37,970 bases of DNA from a virus, in the IMG/VR virus record IMGVR_UViG_3300042362_000122, positions 1 through 37,970 of that record, one strand, 5' to 3'. Under the pieces are notes generated by a model that was not told the DNA's origin, did no database searches, and saw only the letters and a program-made list of their open reading frames with translations. The translations under genes were made by a program, and so were the position numbers. Positions 8,649 through 16,988 of this stretch are shown in pieces (the stretch's first letter is position 1; every line of letters begins with the position of its first letter).

Positions 8649-9678
8649 CCCGACCAACATCTCAAACATCACACCTCCAAGGGTTGATTTAATCGACCCT
8701 CGGACGGGACTGATCTCGCGTGAGTGGTATCGGTTCTTCCTGAATCTGTTTCAGCTGACCGGCAGCGGCCAAAACACAACGTCGCTGACCGACTTGCAAC
8801 TCGGCCCTCCAGCCCCGCAGCAAGAGGATTTGACAAACGTCATTGTTGATGTCACCGGGCTCGAAAAACAACCCTCGCAAGAAAGCGCGCTTGACCAGAT
8901 TGCCGAGCTGGAAAAACAAATCAACGGTTTGCTGTCGGCGCCTGCCCCTACACCGCAAGTTTTGCAGCTTGTGTATGGGGCTTTCTACAGCACCGCAAAC
9001 CAACTAGACGGCTCTAACACCACGGCGTACCCGGTCGTGTGCGACACCACGGCGTACAGCAAGAACGTCACGTTAGAAAATAGGACAGCGGTGTTCACGG
9101 CGTCTATCGGCCCGGCCAGTACGACCATGACGGTGACGGCCATCACGTCTGGCCCGATCTACCCCGGCATGGTCATCACAGGCACGGGCGTGACGGCTGG
9201 CACTTACATCGTGTCGCAGCTAACAGGCACAGACGGCAGCACGGGAACGTACCGAGTCAGCGCTTCGCAAACCGTAGCGTCTACGACCATTACCGGCACT
9301 TGCAAATCCAAGATAAAGGCCGAGATCGCGGGCGTCTACAACGTGCAGTTCAGCATCCAGTTTGTAAACACCGACAACAACATCCACGACACAGACGTCT
9401 GGATGCGTAAGAACGGCGTCAATGTGCCTGACTCTAACAGCCAGTTTTCTGTGCCCAATCGGCACGGCGGCGTGGACGGGCACTTGATCGGCGCGCTAAA
9501 CCTGTTCATCGATTTGGCAGCGAATGAGTACATTGAGTTGATGTGGTCGACTACAAACACCTCCACTACAATTCAGTACATTGCTGCACAAACCGGGCCG
9601 GTTCGACCCGCTACGCCGTCCGTCATCGTCACGGTGGATTTAGTGTCTAAACCAACGCTTCAAGGAATTTCAGCATGA
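8641..9678 (+). CDS. Tail structural protein with inserted mobile-type domain
   Basis: The protein has 345 residues. Residues 1-45 ([20 protein letters not shown], then YRFFLNLF) are a conserved virion-attachment segment of aquatic phage tail proteins. A short coil lies near 78-100. From about 120 a jelly-roll domain starts (VTLENR) and resumes at about 222 ([35 protein letters not shown]). Residues 149-221 look like a separate beta domain ([33 protein letters not shown]), a promiscuous module found in many structural proteins of environmental phages. The likely role is a tail knob or needle accessory fibre. It overlaps gp10 at the start and the next gene by an ATGA. Confidence 0.7.
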   Translation: MPSPTNISNITPPRVDLIDPRTGLISREWYRFFLNLFQLTGSGQNTTSLTDLQLGPPAPQQEDLTNVIVDVTGLEKQPSQESALDQIAELEKQINGLLSAPAPTPQVLQLVYGAFYSTANQLDGSNTTAYPVVCDTTAYSKNVTLENRTAVFTASIGPASTTMTVTAITSGPIYPGMVITGTGVTAGTYIVSQLTGTDGSTGTYRVSASQTVASTTITGTCKSKIKAEIAGVYNVQFSIQFVNTDNNIHDTDVWMRKNGVNVPDSNSQFSVPNRHGGVDGHLIGALNLFIDLAANEYIELMWSTTNTSTTIQYIAAQTGPVRPATPSVIVTVDLVSKPTLQGISA

Positions 9679-10013
9679 CTGTCTACGCCAAGGTATTGAT
9701 CCCGGCCAAAAACGCCGAGAACAGCCAAACCACTCAGTACACGTCGACCAACGTCACGACGATCATCGACAAATTCACGGCGACGAACTACAGCGCGACG
9801 GCCGCCACCATCAGCGTGAACCTTGTCACCCTAGCTGACACCGCTGGCAACCAGAACTTGATCGTCAAGACCAAAACGCTGCAGCCGGCCGAGACGTACA
9901 CGTTCCCTGAAATCGTCGGTCAGATTCTTTCGCCCGGCGCTTTCATCAGCACGATCGCCAGCGCCGCCACCTCGATCAACATCCGCGCCTCGGGCCGCGA
10001 GATCACACAATGA
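9675..10013 (+). CDS. Small tail-associated structural protein
   Basis: The protein has 112 residues, mostly Thr, Ala, Ile and Val in short strands. It begins [20 protein letters not shown] and continues with alternating beta strands to GREITQ. Its size, composition and ATGA overlaps on both sides, between a tail protein and the cupin, suggest a small virion component assembled with its neighbours. Similar short proteins sit at this place in related podoviruses, but I recognise no characterised family. Confidence 0.6.
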   Translation: MTVYAKVLIPAKNAENSQTTQYTSTNVTTIIDKFTATNYSATAATISVNLVTLADTAGNQNLIVKTKTLQPAETYTFPEIVGQILSPGAFISTIASAATSINIRASGREITQ

Positions 10014-10468
10014 GCGACGCACTGACCATCGACCAGCCGCTGGAGCTGATGCAGCAGAAGGTAGAGGCTCTGCAGTCTGAGCTTGCCAAGCTGCCGCAGT
10101 ACCAGCCCGAGACGAAGCACTACTTCCACGGCGGGATGTACTGCCGCGAGGTGTTTCGTCATGCCGGCGTATTGGTCGTTGGTGCAGTGCACAAAAAAGA
10201 GCACTTCTACCTGATCGTGTCTGGGACGGTGGCGATCACCGACGGGGAAGGCAACGTCGAAGAGGTCACCGGCCCGCACTTGTTCCAGAGCAAGCCCGGC
10301 ACCAAGCGCGCCGTGTACGCGGTCACCGACGCTTTGTGCATGACTTTCCACGCCATTGACGCCACAACTGTTGAGGCTGCAGAGGCTGAACTTGTAGAAT
10401 TAGAACCCAGCAGTATGTACGCGCCGGGTAACTTGATCAAACACGACGCACAGGAGGTGCTGACATGA
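10010..10468 (+). CDS. Cupin-fold protein in the tail operon
   Basis: The protein has 152 residues. Residues 10-30 form an amphipathic helix. Residues 36-115 form a small cupin barrel: HYFHGGMYCREVFRHAG, then VVGAVHKKEHFYLIVSG, where H61 and H65 occupy the metal-site positions of cupin motif 1, then TGPHLFQSKPGTKRAVYA with H90, and CMTFH with H114. The tail is acidic. Cupins bind small ligands or sugars and may be enzymes or structural. Tight overlaps (ATGA at both ends) place it in the tail/ejection operon, so a virion or receptor-related role is likelier than metabolism. Metal binding and activity are not proven. Confidence 0.65.
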   Translation: MSDALTIDQPLELMQQKVEALQSELAKLPQYQPETKHYFHGGMYCREVFRHAGVLVVGAVHKKEHFYLIVSGTVAITDGEGNVEEVTGPHLFQSKPGTKRAVYAVTDALCMTFHAIDATTVEAAEAELVELEPSSMYAPGNLIKHDAQEVLT

Positions 10469-11178
10469 CATTCTGGGTAGCTGGCGCAGTCGTTGGAAGC
10501 GCCGTCATTGGCGGCATGGCGTCCAATAGAGCCGCAAAAACACAAGCACAGGCCGCCGCGCAAGCCGGCGACGTTCAACGCGATATTTTTGAGCGGCAGG
10601 TCGAACTGCAAGAGCCTTGGCGCCAAGCTGGCATCAACGCGCTTGGCAAACTTGGCACGGGCTTCAGCGGCCAAGTCGATCTGACGCAAGACCCCGGCTA
10701 CGCTTTCCGAATGTCGGAGGGCATGAAAGGGTTGGAGCGGTCAGCTGCTGCACGCGGCGGCCTGTTGTCGGGCGGGGCACTCAAGGGCATCCAGCGGTTC
10801 GGGCAGGATTTGGCCTCGCAGGAGTACCAGAACGCCTACAACCGGGCGCTGACGCAGTACAACACCACGGCGGCGCTGGCCGGCGTCGGCCAAACCGCAA
10901 CGAATGCGCTCACTGGCGCGGCGGGGCAGTACGGTCAGAACGCCAGTGAAGCAATTCAAAACGCTGCGGCGGCGCGCGCGTCGGGGTACGTTGGTGGTGC
11001 AAATGCGCTGACCAGCGCGTTGGGCACTGGCTTGAACTACTACCAAGGCCAAAACTATCTGAACGCGCTGCGACCGCCAGCTGCAGCTGCGCCAGCAGCG
11101 TCCTACTCTTACGGCGGCGGCATGGCCCCGGTTGACTACTCACTGAGCAGCGGCGGTGTTCGCTTGGGTGGAGGTTAA
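10465..11178 (+). CDS. Ejection (DNA transfer) protein, P22 gp7-like
   Basis: The protein has 237 residues. An N-terminal hydrophobic glycine-rich segment (VAGAVVGSAVIGGMASN) is followed by Ala/Gln-rich helices (KTQAQAAAQAGDVQRDIFER). Residues 75-105 contain DPGYAFRMSEGMKGLERSAA, a conserved motif of phage DNA transfer proteins, then ARGGLLSGGALKGI. The tail is low-complexity Ala, Tyr and Gly. Proteins of this type are packed in the head and injected to make a channel across the cell envelope. It is first of three consecutive ejection-type genes. Confidence 0.75.
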   Translation: MTFWVAGAVVGSAVIGGMASNRAAKTQAQAAAQAGDVQRDIFERQVELQEPWRQAGINALGKLGTGFSGQVDLTQDPGYAFRMSEGMKGLERSAAARGGLLSGGALKGIQRFGQDLASQEYQNAYNRALTQYNTTAALAGVGQTATNALTGAAGQYGQNASEAIQNAAAARASGYVGGANALTSALGTGLNYYQGQNYLNALRPPAAAAPAASYSYGGGMAPVDYSLSSGGVRLGGG

Positions 11179-11180
11179 AA

Positions 11181-13154
11181 ATGCCTATCAATCCCGCAAT
11201 CGCAATGGGCGTGCAGCCCCTCCAGCTCGCTGACCCGCTGGCGCAGTACGGCAAGATCGCCGCCATCCAGCAGGCGCAGAACCAGAACGCGCTGGCGCAG
11301 TACCAGCTCGGCGCGGCGCAACGCGAAGAAAAGTCGCAGAACGCCCTAAGCCAAGCCTATCAGGATGCCTACGACCCTGAGAAGGGCACCTACGACATCA
11401 ACAGACTGCGTGGTTCGCTGATTAGATCGGGCGTCGGCGCCAAGCTGCCTGAGATCGAAAAGAAGTTGGGTGAGCTACGGACGCAGCAGCTCGCGCAAGG
11501 TAAAGCGGAGACGGAGTTAGTGGGCGCCAAGCTGACGCAGGCGCGCGCTTTTCTCGACACCCTTGACCCGTCCGACCCCAACGCGCCGACGCAGTACATC
11601 GCATGGCATGAGGCCAACCACAAAGACCCCGTGCTGGGGCCGCTGTTGGCCGCGCGGGGCGTGACTGTTGACCAATCCCGCGCTCGCATCGCGCAGGCCA
11701 TCCAACAGGGCCCGGCGGCGTTTGCGCAGTTGATCAATCAGTCCAAGCTGGGCACTGAGAAGTTCATGGAACTGAACGCGCCCAAGACCGTCTCGCAAGA
11801 CCTTGGTGGAACCGCTCGCGTCCTATCAATGCCCGGTCTGGGCGGCACCGCTACGGTCGTGCCCGGCTCAGAGGCAACGCGCACGCTCACGCCCGGCGAG
11901 AGCAAAGAGTCCATCCGCGAGGTCAACGTCGGCAACGAGGTCATCACTGAAGCGTATGACCCAGTTTCAAAGACTACCCGCGTGGTCAGCCGTCGGCCCA
12001 TTCAGCTCACGCCTGAGCAAGCGCGCGTCGCAGCACAAGAACGCAACGTGGTTTCCAACACCATTACGGATGAGCGCGGCAACGTCACGCTGCTCAACAA
12101 GTTTGGTGAGGTGGTTCAACCGCGCGATGCAGCCGGCGGGGCGGCCGCGCTTACACCTCAGCGTAAGCCGGTCGTGTCTACGATTGACACGGGTTCTGAA
12201 ACCATTACGCAAGAGTACGATCCCGTATCAGGCAACACCAGAATCATCAGCCGCACTCCTAAAACTCTTACGCCCGAGCAACAGCGTCAAGCCGCGCAAG
12301 AGCGTAATGTGGTGTCCAACACGGTCACAGACGCGGCAGGCAACGTCACGTTGCTCAACAAGTTTGGGCAGATCATTCAGCCGCAGAACGCGGTCGGCGC
12401 TCCTGCGGCCATCAGAAATGAACAGAAGCCGGTGGTGCAAAACATCGATTCTGGCAACGAAGTCATCACTCAGTTGGTGAACCCCAATACCGGCCAAATA
12501 ACCGTTCTTGGCCGGCGCCCCAAACAGATGACGCCGGAACAAGTGCGCTCCGCTTCGCAAGAGTCGAGAACCGTGGCCGGGTCGTTTACCGACGCTGCTG
12601 GCAACGTCACGCAGTACAACAAGTTCGGCCAAGTCATTCAGTCCACTGCGCCTGCCGCAGCTGGCGGCGGCGCCGTTCAGCTCAGGGGCAAACCTAGCGC
12701 GACGTTTGAGAAAACGCAAGCGCAGCGCGCGCAGTTGGATAAAGACCTTACTACGGCCATTCGAGAACTTAGCGACATCACCAAAGACGGCGGCCTGATT
12801 GATCAGTCCACCGGCAGCGGTGCGGGCCGTTTGGTGGATATTGGCGCTCGGTTTGTTGGACAAGCTACCAAGGGCGACATTGCAATCAGTAAGCTAAAAC
12901 CGATTGCTGACTTGCCGCTCAAGTTGATCCCGCGCTTTGAAGGCCCGCAGTCTAACCAAGACGTTACGGCGTACAAAGAAGCCGCCGGCCAGCTCGCCGA
13001 TCCGACGCTGCCAAGAGAAGTCCGAAAAGCTGCGGGCCGCACCGTGCTGCGTTTGATGCAAGAGCGCAAAGGCCAGTTTGTGACTGAAGGTATGGCTGCC
13101 GAAGGTACTGCGGCCGGCGGCGGCGTGGACGCCAACAACCCGTTGCTGAAGTAA
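11181..13154 (+). CDS. Large internal/ejection protein with three tandem repeats
   Basis: The protein has 657 residues. Residues 1-110 are Ala/Gln-rich helix (AQYGKIAAIQQAQNQNALAQ). Residues 240-493 contain three tandem units of exactly 87 residues, each with an EVIT or ETIT strand, an LTPEQ or MTPEQ helix, and the GNVTLLNKFG or GNVTQYNKFG motif. The C-terminal 150 residues are helical and resemble ends of other ejection proteins (ATFEKTQAQRAQLDKDLTTA; LIPRFEGPQSNQDV). Length and place between gp7-like and a second large ejection protein suggest a P22 gp20/gp16-type role in DNA entry. It starts 2 bp after the previous stop. Confidence 0.7.
   Translation: MPINPAIAMGVQPLQLADPLAQYGKIAAIQQAQNQNALAQYQLGAAQREEKSQNALSQAYQDAYDPEKGTYDINRLRGSLIRSGVGAKLPEIEKKLGELRTQQLAQGKAETELVGAKLTQARAFLDTLDPSDPNAPTQYIAWHEANHKDPVLGPLLAARGVTVDQSRARIAQAIQQGPAAFAQLINQSKLGTEKFMELNAPKTVSQDLGGTARVLSMPGLGGTATVVPGSEATRTLTPGESKESIREVNVGNEVITEAYDPVSKTTRVVSRRPIQLTPEQARVAAQERNVVSNTITDERGNVTLLNKFGEVVQPRDAAGGAAALTPQRKPVVSTIDTGSETITQEYDPVSGNTRIISRTPKTLTPEQQRQAAQERNVVSNTVTDAAGNVTLLNKFGQIIQPQNAVGAPAAIRNEQKPVVQNIDSGNEVITQLVNPNTGQITVLGRRPKQMTPEQVRSASQESRTVAGSFTDAAGNVTQYNKFGQVIQSTAPAAAGGGAVQLRGKPSATFEKTQAQRAQLDKDLTTAIRELSDITKDGGLIDQSTGSGAGRLVDIGARFVGQATKGDIAISKLKPIADLPLKLIPRFEGPQSNQDVTAYKEAAGQLADPTLPREVRKAAGRTVLRLMQERKGQFVTEGMAAEGTAAGGGVDANNPLLK
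11910..12660 (+). repeat. Three 261-bp tandem repeats inside the ejection gene
   Basis: Conserved glycines fall at residues 251, 338 and 425, giving an exact 87-residue (261-bp) period. Units 1 and 2 are closest (QERNVVSNT and NVTLLNKFG shared). Unit 3 is more diverged (QESRTVAGSF, NVTQYNKFG). The period and the ordered divergence indicate two in-gene duplications. Confidence 0.85.
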
Positions 13155-13164
13155 GGAGGGCGTC

Positions 13165-15132
13165 ATGGCCGCATCGCTCGCCGAGATCATCCAAGACCCC
13201 AACTACGTCAACGCCAACGAGGCGACCAAGCGCGCCATCTTTGACAAGTACGCGCCGCTCGACCCGAACTTTTCCAAGGCCAACGCTGCCACGCAGGAGG
13301 CCATCCGCGTCAAGTTCGGCGTGGCCCAGCCCCGTGCGGCCGAGTCTGAAGGAGTGCCCGGCCCTCGGGCAGAGCCGCCAGCATGGGCTTCCCAGTACCC
13401 GAACCTGTACAGGGGCGCGGTCGCCGCGCGTCAGATGCTTGGCCCTACGGTCGAGATGCTCGGCGGCGTCGCAGGCGGCGTCGGTGGCGCGGCCGCTGGC
13501 ACGTTCGGTGCCGGGCCCGTGGGCACGGCAGTCGGCGGTATCTCTGGTTCGGCGCTGGGTTACGGTACGGCCAAGCAGGGCCTGCGCGCGGTCGATGTAG
13601 CCCTTGGCCTGCAGCCCCCGTCGCAGACGCTGGGGCAAGAGGCACGCCAAGCGGTGGGCAACGTTGTCGAGGGCGCCACTTACGAGGTCGGTGGCCGGCT
13701 GGCTGCGCCAGTCGTTAACCGTCTGGTGCAGGCAGGCTCACAAGCAGTCGGCACGCTGGCCGACATTCGACAGTTGCCCAATCAACTGTCGGCGCAGATC
13801 GCTCGCCGATCGCTGAACACGCCAGAACAAGTTGCTGCTGCCCGAACTGCGCTGCAGGCGCCGGGAGCCCAAGGGCTGACCGCGCAGCAGGCACTGGCAC
13901 AAGGCGGCGTCATTTCGCCCAGCGCGCAAGCCACGATCGAGAAGACGATCAAGAAGACCGGCACGGTTGACACCCGCGCGGCCATCGAAGCCAGCCAAGA
14001 GGCAGCACGCAGGTCTACCATTCAAGGCGTCACGCCTGATCTGCAGGCGGCCATCAACGCCCGCCGGGCGGCGTCCAAGCCCCTGTACGAGGCGGCTGAC
14101 CGCGCTGTGGTGCCAATCGATTCCGAGCTGACCAGCGTCATCTCTCGGATGCCTGAGGGCACTCTGGCTGCTGCGGCCAACATCGCCAAGATGGAGGGTC
14201 GGCCCTTCATCATGGGCAAGACCACGCCCGGCAAGATGGTCGAGATGCCCGGGCAATTTGATGTCACCGGCAAGCCCATAATGATTCAGGAGCCCGGCAA
14301 AACGGCCAGCATCACCGGCGAGTCGCTGCATTACATCAAGCGCGCGCTGGGCGACATCGCCTACGGCCCGACGGCCACCACCGGCGCCGGCCGCGACACC
14401 CAGCTGGCCGCGCGGGCGCTGCTGGACGACTACGTCAAGGTGTTTGAGGCGAAGGTGCCCGAGTACGGGCAGGCCCGCGCTACGTTCTCCGCACTGTCTG
14501 CGCCGGTCAATCAGGCGCAGGTGCTCAAAGAGATGGTGTCGGTGCTGGAGAAGCCCGGCGGCGGCGAGCGTATCGGGCCGTTCCTCAACGTGCTGGGCCG
14601 GGGTGAGCAGGCCATGCTCAAGCGCGCCGGCGGCCGAGGCGGCGCTCGTTTTGAGTCGCTCAATGAGGTGCTGACGCCCGAGCAGCTCGCCAAGGTGCGC
14701 GACGTAGCCCGGCAGCTGGAGACTGAGGCCGCCGTCGGTATGCAGATCAGCGCCGGCCAGCAGCGCGCCACCGAGCTGATTAAGGATGAGCTGCCCAACT
14801 ACCGTCTGCCGAACATCTTCAACGTCTTTGCCACGACGGCCAACAAAGTGCTGGATGTGCTGGGCCAAAAAGTGAGCGAGAAGACCATTCGCCATCTTGC
14901 GGATGCGTCAATGTCGGCCAAGTCGTTTGACGATCTGCTCGCCACGCTGCCGGGCGAAGAGCGCGTCAAAGTGCTGCGGGCCATCAGTGATCCGTCGACT
15001 TGGGCAGCGTTGCGTCCTGCCGTTCCCAAAGCGGCAATGGGCGTTGGCGGGGCAATTGAGAACCCTGAGACACCCCAAATCAACAACTTGGCGCCAGCGC
15101 CCGCTGCGCCTGCAAATGCTCTGGCGAGGTGA
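13165..15132 (+). CDS. Large ejection protein, P22 gp16-like position
   Basis: The protein has 655 residues. It opens with two copies of a short helical motif (NANEATKRAIFDKYAPLDP and NAATQEAIRVKFG), widespread at the N-termini of large injected proteins. Residues 88-135 are a long Gly/Ala membrane-active segment (MLGGVAGGVGGAAAGTFGAG). The rest is Ala/Arg/Gln-rich helix with no enzyme motif visible. It would be ejected with the DNA to help cross the envelope. A strong AAGGAGGG ribosome site precedes the ATG. It is last of the ejection genes, followed by lysis genes. No lytic transglycosylase residues were identified. Confidence 0.7.
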   Translation: MAASLAEIIQDPNYVNANEATKRAIFDKYAPLDPNFSKANAATQEAIRVKFGVAQPRAAESEGVPGPRAEPPAWASQYPNLYRGAVAARQMLGPTVEMLGGVAGGVGGAAAGTFGAGPVGTAVGGISGSALGYGTAKQGLRAVDVALGLQPPSQTLGQEARQAVGNVVEGATYEVGGRLAAPVVNRLVQAGSQAVGTLADIRQLPNQLSAQIARRSLNTPEQVAAARTALQAPGAQGLTAQQALAQGGVISPSAQATIEKTIKKTGTVDTRAAIEASQEAARRSTIQGVTPDLQAAINARRAASKPLYEAADRAVVPIDSELTSVISRMPEGTLAAAANIAKMEGRPFIMGKTTPGKMVEMPGQFDVTGKPIMIQEPGKTASITGESLHYIKRALGDIAYGPTATTGAGRDTQLAARALLDDYVKVFEAKVPEYGQARATFSALSAPVNQAQVLKEMVSVLEKPGGGERIGPFLNVLGRGEQAMLKRAGGRGGARFESLNEVLTPEQLAKVRDVARQLETEAAVGMQISAGQQRATELIKDELPNYRLPNIFNVFATTANKVLDVLGQKVSEKTIRHLADASMSAKSFDDLLATLPGEERVKVLRAISDPSTWAALRPAVPKAAMGVGGAIENPETPQINNLAPAPAAPANALAR

Positions 15133-15134
15133 AC

Positions 15135-15347
15135 ATGGCTTTGGAAGGGAACGCGGAAATCGACCCCGTGAAATACGGTGTCCTGTGGCAGAAGGTGCAG
15201 GACATGGACAAGAAGATGGACAAGATGGAGCGCCAGATGGAGCTGCTGCTGGACATGGCAAGCCGCTCCAAAGGCGCGCTGTGGATCGGCATCGGCCTGT
15301 GGTCGGCTCTGACCGGCGTTGTCGGGTTCTTCTTCGGTAAACACTGA
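15135..15347 (+). CDS. Small holin-like protein (coil plus one membrane segment)
   Basis: The protein has 70 residues from the ATG at 15135, which has a GAGGTG ribosome site inside the end of the upstream gene. The alternative GTG at 15129 is less likely. Residues 15-42 are a charged coil with repeated Lys-Met (KVQDMDKKMDKMERQMELLL). Residues 48-68 are one hydrophobic segment ending FFFGK. This layout resembles XhlA-type haemolysin/holin accessory proteins. The endolysin gene starts 2 bp downstream. It could be a holin, a pinholin or an antiholin paired with the 122-residue membrane protein. Confidence 0.6.
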   Translation: MALEGNAEIDPVKYGVLWQKVQDMDKKMDKMERQMELLLDMASRSKGALWIGIGLWSALTGVVGFFFGKH

Positions 15348-15349
15348 TC

Positions 15350-15802
15350 GTGTTCAAGCTCAGCGCTCGCTCGCTGGCAAAGCTGGATGGGGTAAACCCT
15401 GATCTGGTTCGCGTCGTCAAGCGCGCAATCGAGCTGACCAAAATCGACTTCGCCGTCATTGAAGGGCTGCGCACACCCGCGCGGCAGCGCGAACTGTTCG
15501 CCAAGGGCGCCAGCCAGATCAAGGAAGGTGGCACGCATGTGGCCGGCCGGGCCGTCGATCTGGTGGCGTTTCTCGGCGGCCGCATCTCATGGGAGCTGAA
15601 CCTCTACGACGACATCGCCGACGCCATGCGTCTGGCCGCGCTGGAGGCCAACGTGGGGCTGCGCTGGGGCGCGGCGTGGAACGTGCCTGACGTTCGTCAT
15701 TGGAAGGGCACGATGGAGTCGGCGATGATGTACTACATCGACGCCCGTCGTAATATGGGCCAGCGGCCTTTCATCGACGGGCCGCACTTTGAACTGGCAT
15801 AG
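15350..15802 (+). CDS. Endolysin, M15 family L-Ala-D-Glu/D-Asp-type peptidase
   Basis: The protein has 150 residues, the size of T5-like endolysins and VanY-type peptidases. Conserved features: VIEGLRTPARQRELFAKGAS, GTHVAGRAVDL with zinc-binding H63 and D70, and DGPHFEL near residue 146 with the third zinc ligand. It would cut the peptide stem of murein at the end of infection. It starts with GTG at 15350, 2 bp after the holin-like gene. There is no signal peptide, so it needs a holin for export. It is the only recognisable murein hydrolase in the window. Confidence 0.88.
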   Translation: MFKLSARSLAKLDGVNPDLVRVVKRAIELTKIDFAVIEGLRTPARQRELFAKGASQIKEGGTHVAGRAVDLVAFLGGRISWELNLYDDIADAMRLAALEANVGLRWGAAWNVPDVRHWKGTMESAMMYYIDARRNMGQRPFIDGPHFELA

Positions 15803-15810
15803 GAGGCCAT

Positions 15811-16179
15811 ATGGATCCGTTGACCATACTCGCTGCGCTGGGGCCACTGGCCGTTGACTTAGGGAAATCCCTCATCGGACGCTTCATCCAGACCGACGGC
15901 TACAAGCCCGTCAACGTGGACGAGTACGTCAAGATGCGCCAGTTCGATCTGGACATGTTCAAGGCCATGAACGAGGCCGGTGGGGCCAACCCCTCATACC
16001 CGTGGGTCGAGGCCGCTGTGCGCCTTATGCGCCCGGCTGTTGCGGCCGTTGTGCTGGGCACTTGGGCGGCACTGAAACTTCAGGGCCAGTCGAGCGAGAC
16101 GGTCGACAACTTTGCGGCCGCCGTGGGCTTCTACCTGTTCGGCGACCGCACGCTGTTCTACAGCCGCAAAGCAAAGTAG
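15811..16179 (+). CDS. Holin of the 3TM / GTA type
   Basis: The protein has 122 residues. An N-terminal hydrophobic stretch (LTILAALGPLAVDLGKSLIG) is followed by a polar middle, then PSYPWVEAAVRLMRPAVAAV leading into a membrane helix, and a last segment with FAAAVGFYLFGDRTLFYSRK. This end is characteristic of the GTA_holin_3TM family. An AGGAGG site precedes the ATG at 15811. It follows the endolysin and is the last gene of the rightward structural and lysis unit. It would release the endolysin by permeabilising the inner membrane. Confidence 0.75.
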   Translation: MDPLTILAALGPLAVDLGKSLIGRFIQTDGYKPVNVDEYVKMRQFDLDMFKAMNEAGGANPSYPWVEAAVRLMRPAVAAVVLGTWAALKLQGQSSETVDNFAAAVGFYLFGDRTLFYSRKAK

Positions 16180-16192
16180 CCTGAGGGGGCAG

Positions 16193-16444
16193 TCACGCCC
16201 CTGCCGGCAGTTGTGGTTGCAGCAGGTCACCACGGCGCGGGCTCGGCGTCGGCGAGGGGGTCGGTTTTTCTACGCGGGACGGTGTTTTGGTACATGCGTC
16301 CGTTTTCTTCGTAGACGCGGAAGGGCCAATTTTCACGACGCTTTCTTGGGTAGTGAACTTGTGCAGGTTTGCACACTCTCGGCGCCGGCGCTCGCCCCGC
16401 GTCTCCTTCACCACTGTCCATGTTCCGCATACTGGGCATTTCAT
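16193..16444 (-). CDS. NrdR-type zinc-ribbon protein lacking the ATP-cone
   Basis: The protein has 83 residues, starting at the ATG at 16444 that overlaps the upstream stop as ATGA. Residues 3-34 carry a zinc ribbon with C3, C6, C24 and H28. The string RRRRECANLHKFTTQE matches the core of the NrdR regulator zinc ribbon, except that the fourth ligand is His and is spaced by three residues. The ATP-cone that makes up the rest of NrdR is absent. Instead a Pro/Ser/Thr linker and a short basic end follow. It may bind DNA and alter host or phage transcription. It is the last gene of the leftward early unit. Confidence 0.65.
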   Translation of the reverse strand: MKCPVCGTWTVVKETRGERRRRECANLHKFTTQESVVKIGPSASTKKTDACTKTPSRVEKPTPSPTPSPRRGDLLQPQLPAGA

Positions 16445-16644
16445 TTGATCTCCGTCACGCTGTGCAAGTAGGCCGTCAGGCGCTTTATACGCGCTTCGTG
16501 GTACTTGCACATCGACTCAGAGTATTCGCGCGCTGACTGGGCCTCCAGCAGCTTGCGCTTGGCCTCCTCCAGCTCCTTTAGCGCCAGCGCCTCCGCACTG
16601 GGCAGTCGGAAGTAAGCGCGCATCTCGTTGAACAGTTCCCGCAT
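16441..16644 (-). CDS. Small coiled-coil protein
   Basis: The protein has 67 residues, almost all helical and rich in Glu, Ala, Leu and Lys (ALALKELEEAKRKLLEAQSA). A good AAGGAG site lies just before the ATG at 16644. The stop overlaps the zinc-ribbon start. Similar short coils recur in this cluster and in early regions of related phages. The function is unknown. Confidence 0.55.
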   Translation of the reverse strand: MRELFNEMRAYFRLPSAEALALKELEEAKRKLLEAQSAREYSESMCKYHEARIKRLTAYLHSVTEIK

Positions 16645-16654
16645 GATCTTCTCC

Positions 16655-16864
16655 TTATAGCGCCCGGGCTTCTTTCAGAATCTCCATGCGCTCCCGGGCG
16701 GCGCGCAGGCTGGTGTAGCGCTGGTGCAGGCGCTCAAGGATCGACAGGCGCCGGCGGCCAACGCGCTCGGCGTTGAGCAGCTCCAGCACCTCGTTTTCAC
16801 TGAGCAGCGCCAGCTCTTTGTTCAGCTTTCGCCAGTTCGTTTGCAATCTTCTTCTCCAGTTCAT
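16655..16864 (-). CDS. Small helical protein, start uncertain
   Basis: The protein has 69 residues from the ATG at 16864, which overlaps the previous gene by 68 bp in another frame. A shorter GTG start at 16786 would give 43 residues. The conserved-looking part is the C-terminal half (GRRRLSILERLHQRYTSLRA), charged and helical. It ends 10 bp before the next gene, whose ribosome site abuts its stop. The function is unknown. Confidence 0.45.
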   Translation of the reverse strand: MNWRRRLQTNWRKLNKELALLSENEVLELLNAERVGRRRLSILERLHQRYTSLRAARERMEILKEARAL

Positions 16865-16988
16865 TGATCTGCCGACCCACGCGCAGCATGGCGCGGTCGG
16901 CGCGGTTGTACGCCTTGGCCCATTGACGCTCTTCGGCCTTGGACGCCTTGAGCTTGGCCTTGAGCAGCTTAATTTTTGTCGAGTCCAT
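16797..16988 (-). CDS. Small coiled-coil protein
   Basis: The protein has 63 residues and is highly basic and helical (KIKLLKAKLKASKAEERQWA, then a RVGRQINELEKKIANELAKA coil). An AAGGAA site precedes the ATG at 16988, which overlaps the upstream gene by 20 bp. It is probably an accessory protein of the early leftward operon. No family is recognised. Confidence 0.5.
   Translation of the reverse strand: MDSTKIKLLKAKLKASKAEERQWAKAYNRADRAMLRVGRQINELEKKIANELAKAEQRAGAAQ

Noticed and set aside
13738-14895. Long - strand frame opposite the large ejection protein (385 codons)
   Set aside because: Composition-driven shadow; no protein-like features.
16180-16215. Terminator between the convergent lysis and zinc-ribbon genes
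   Set aside because: A GGGGC/GCCCC stem exists but there is no T run on either side and it overlaps the - strand stop; too weak to call.
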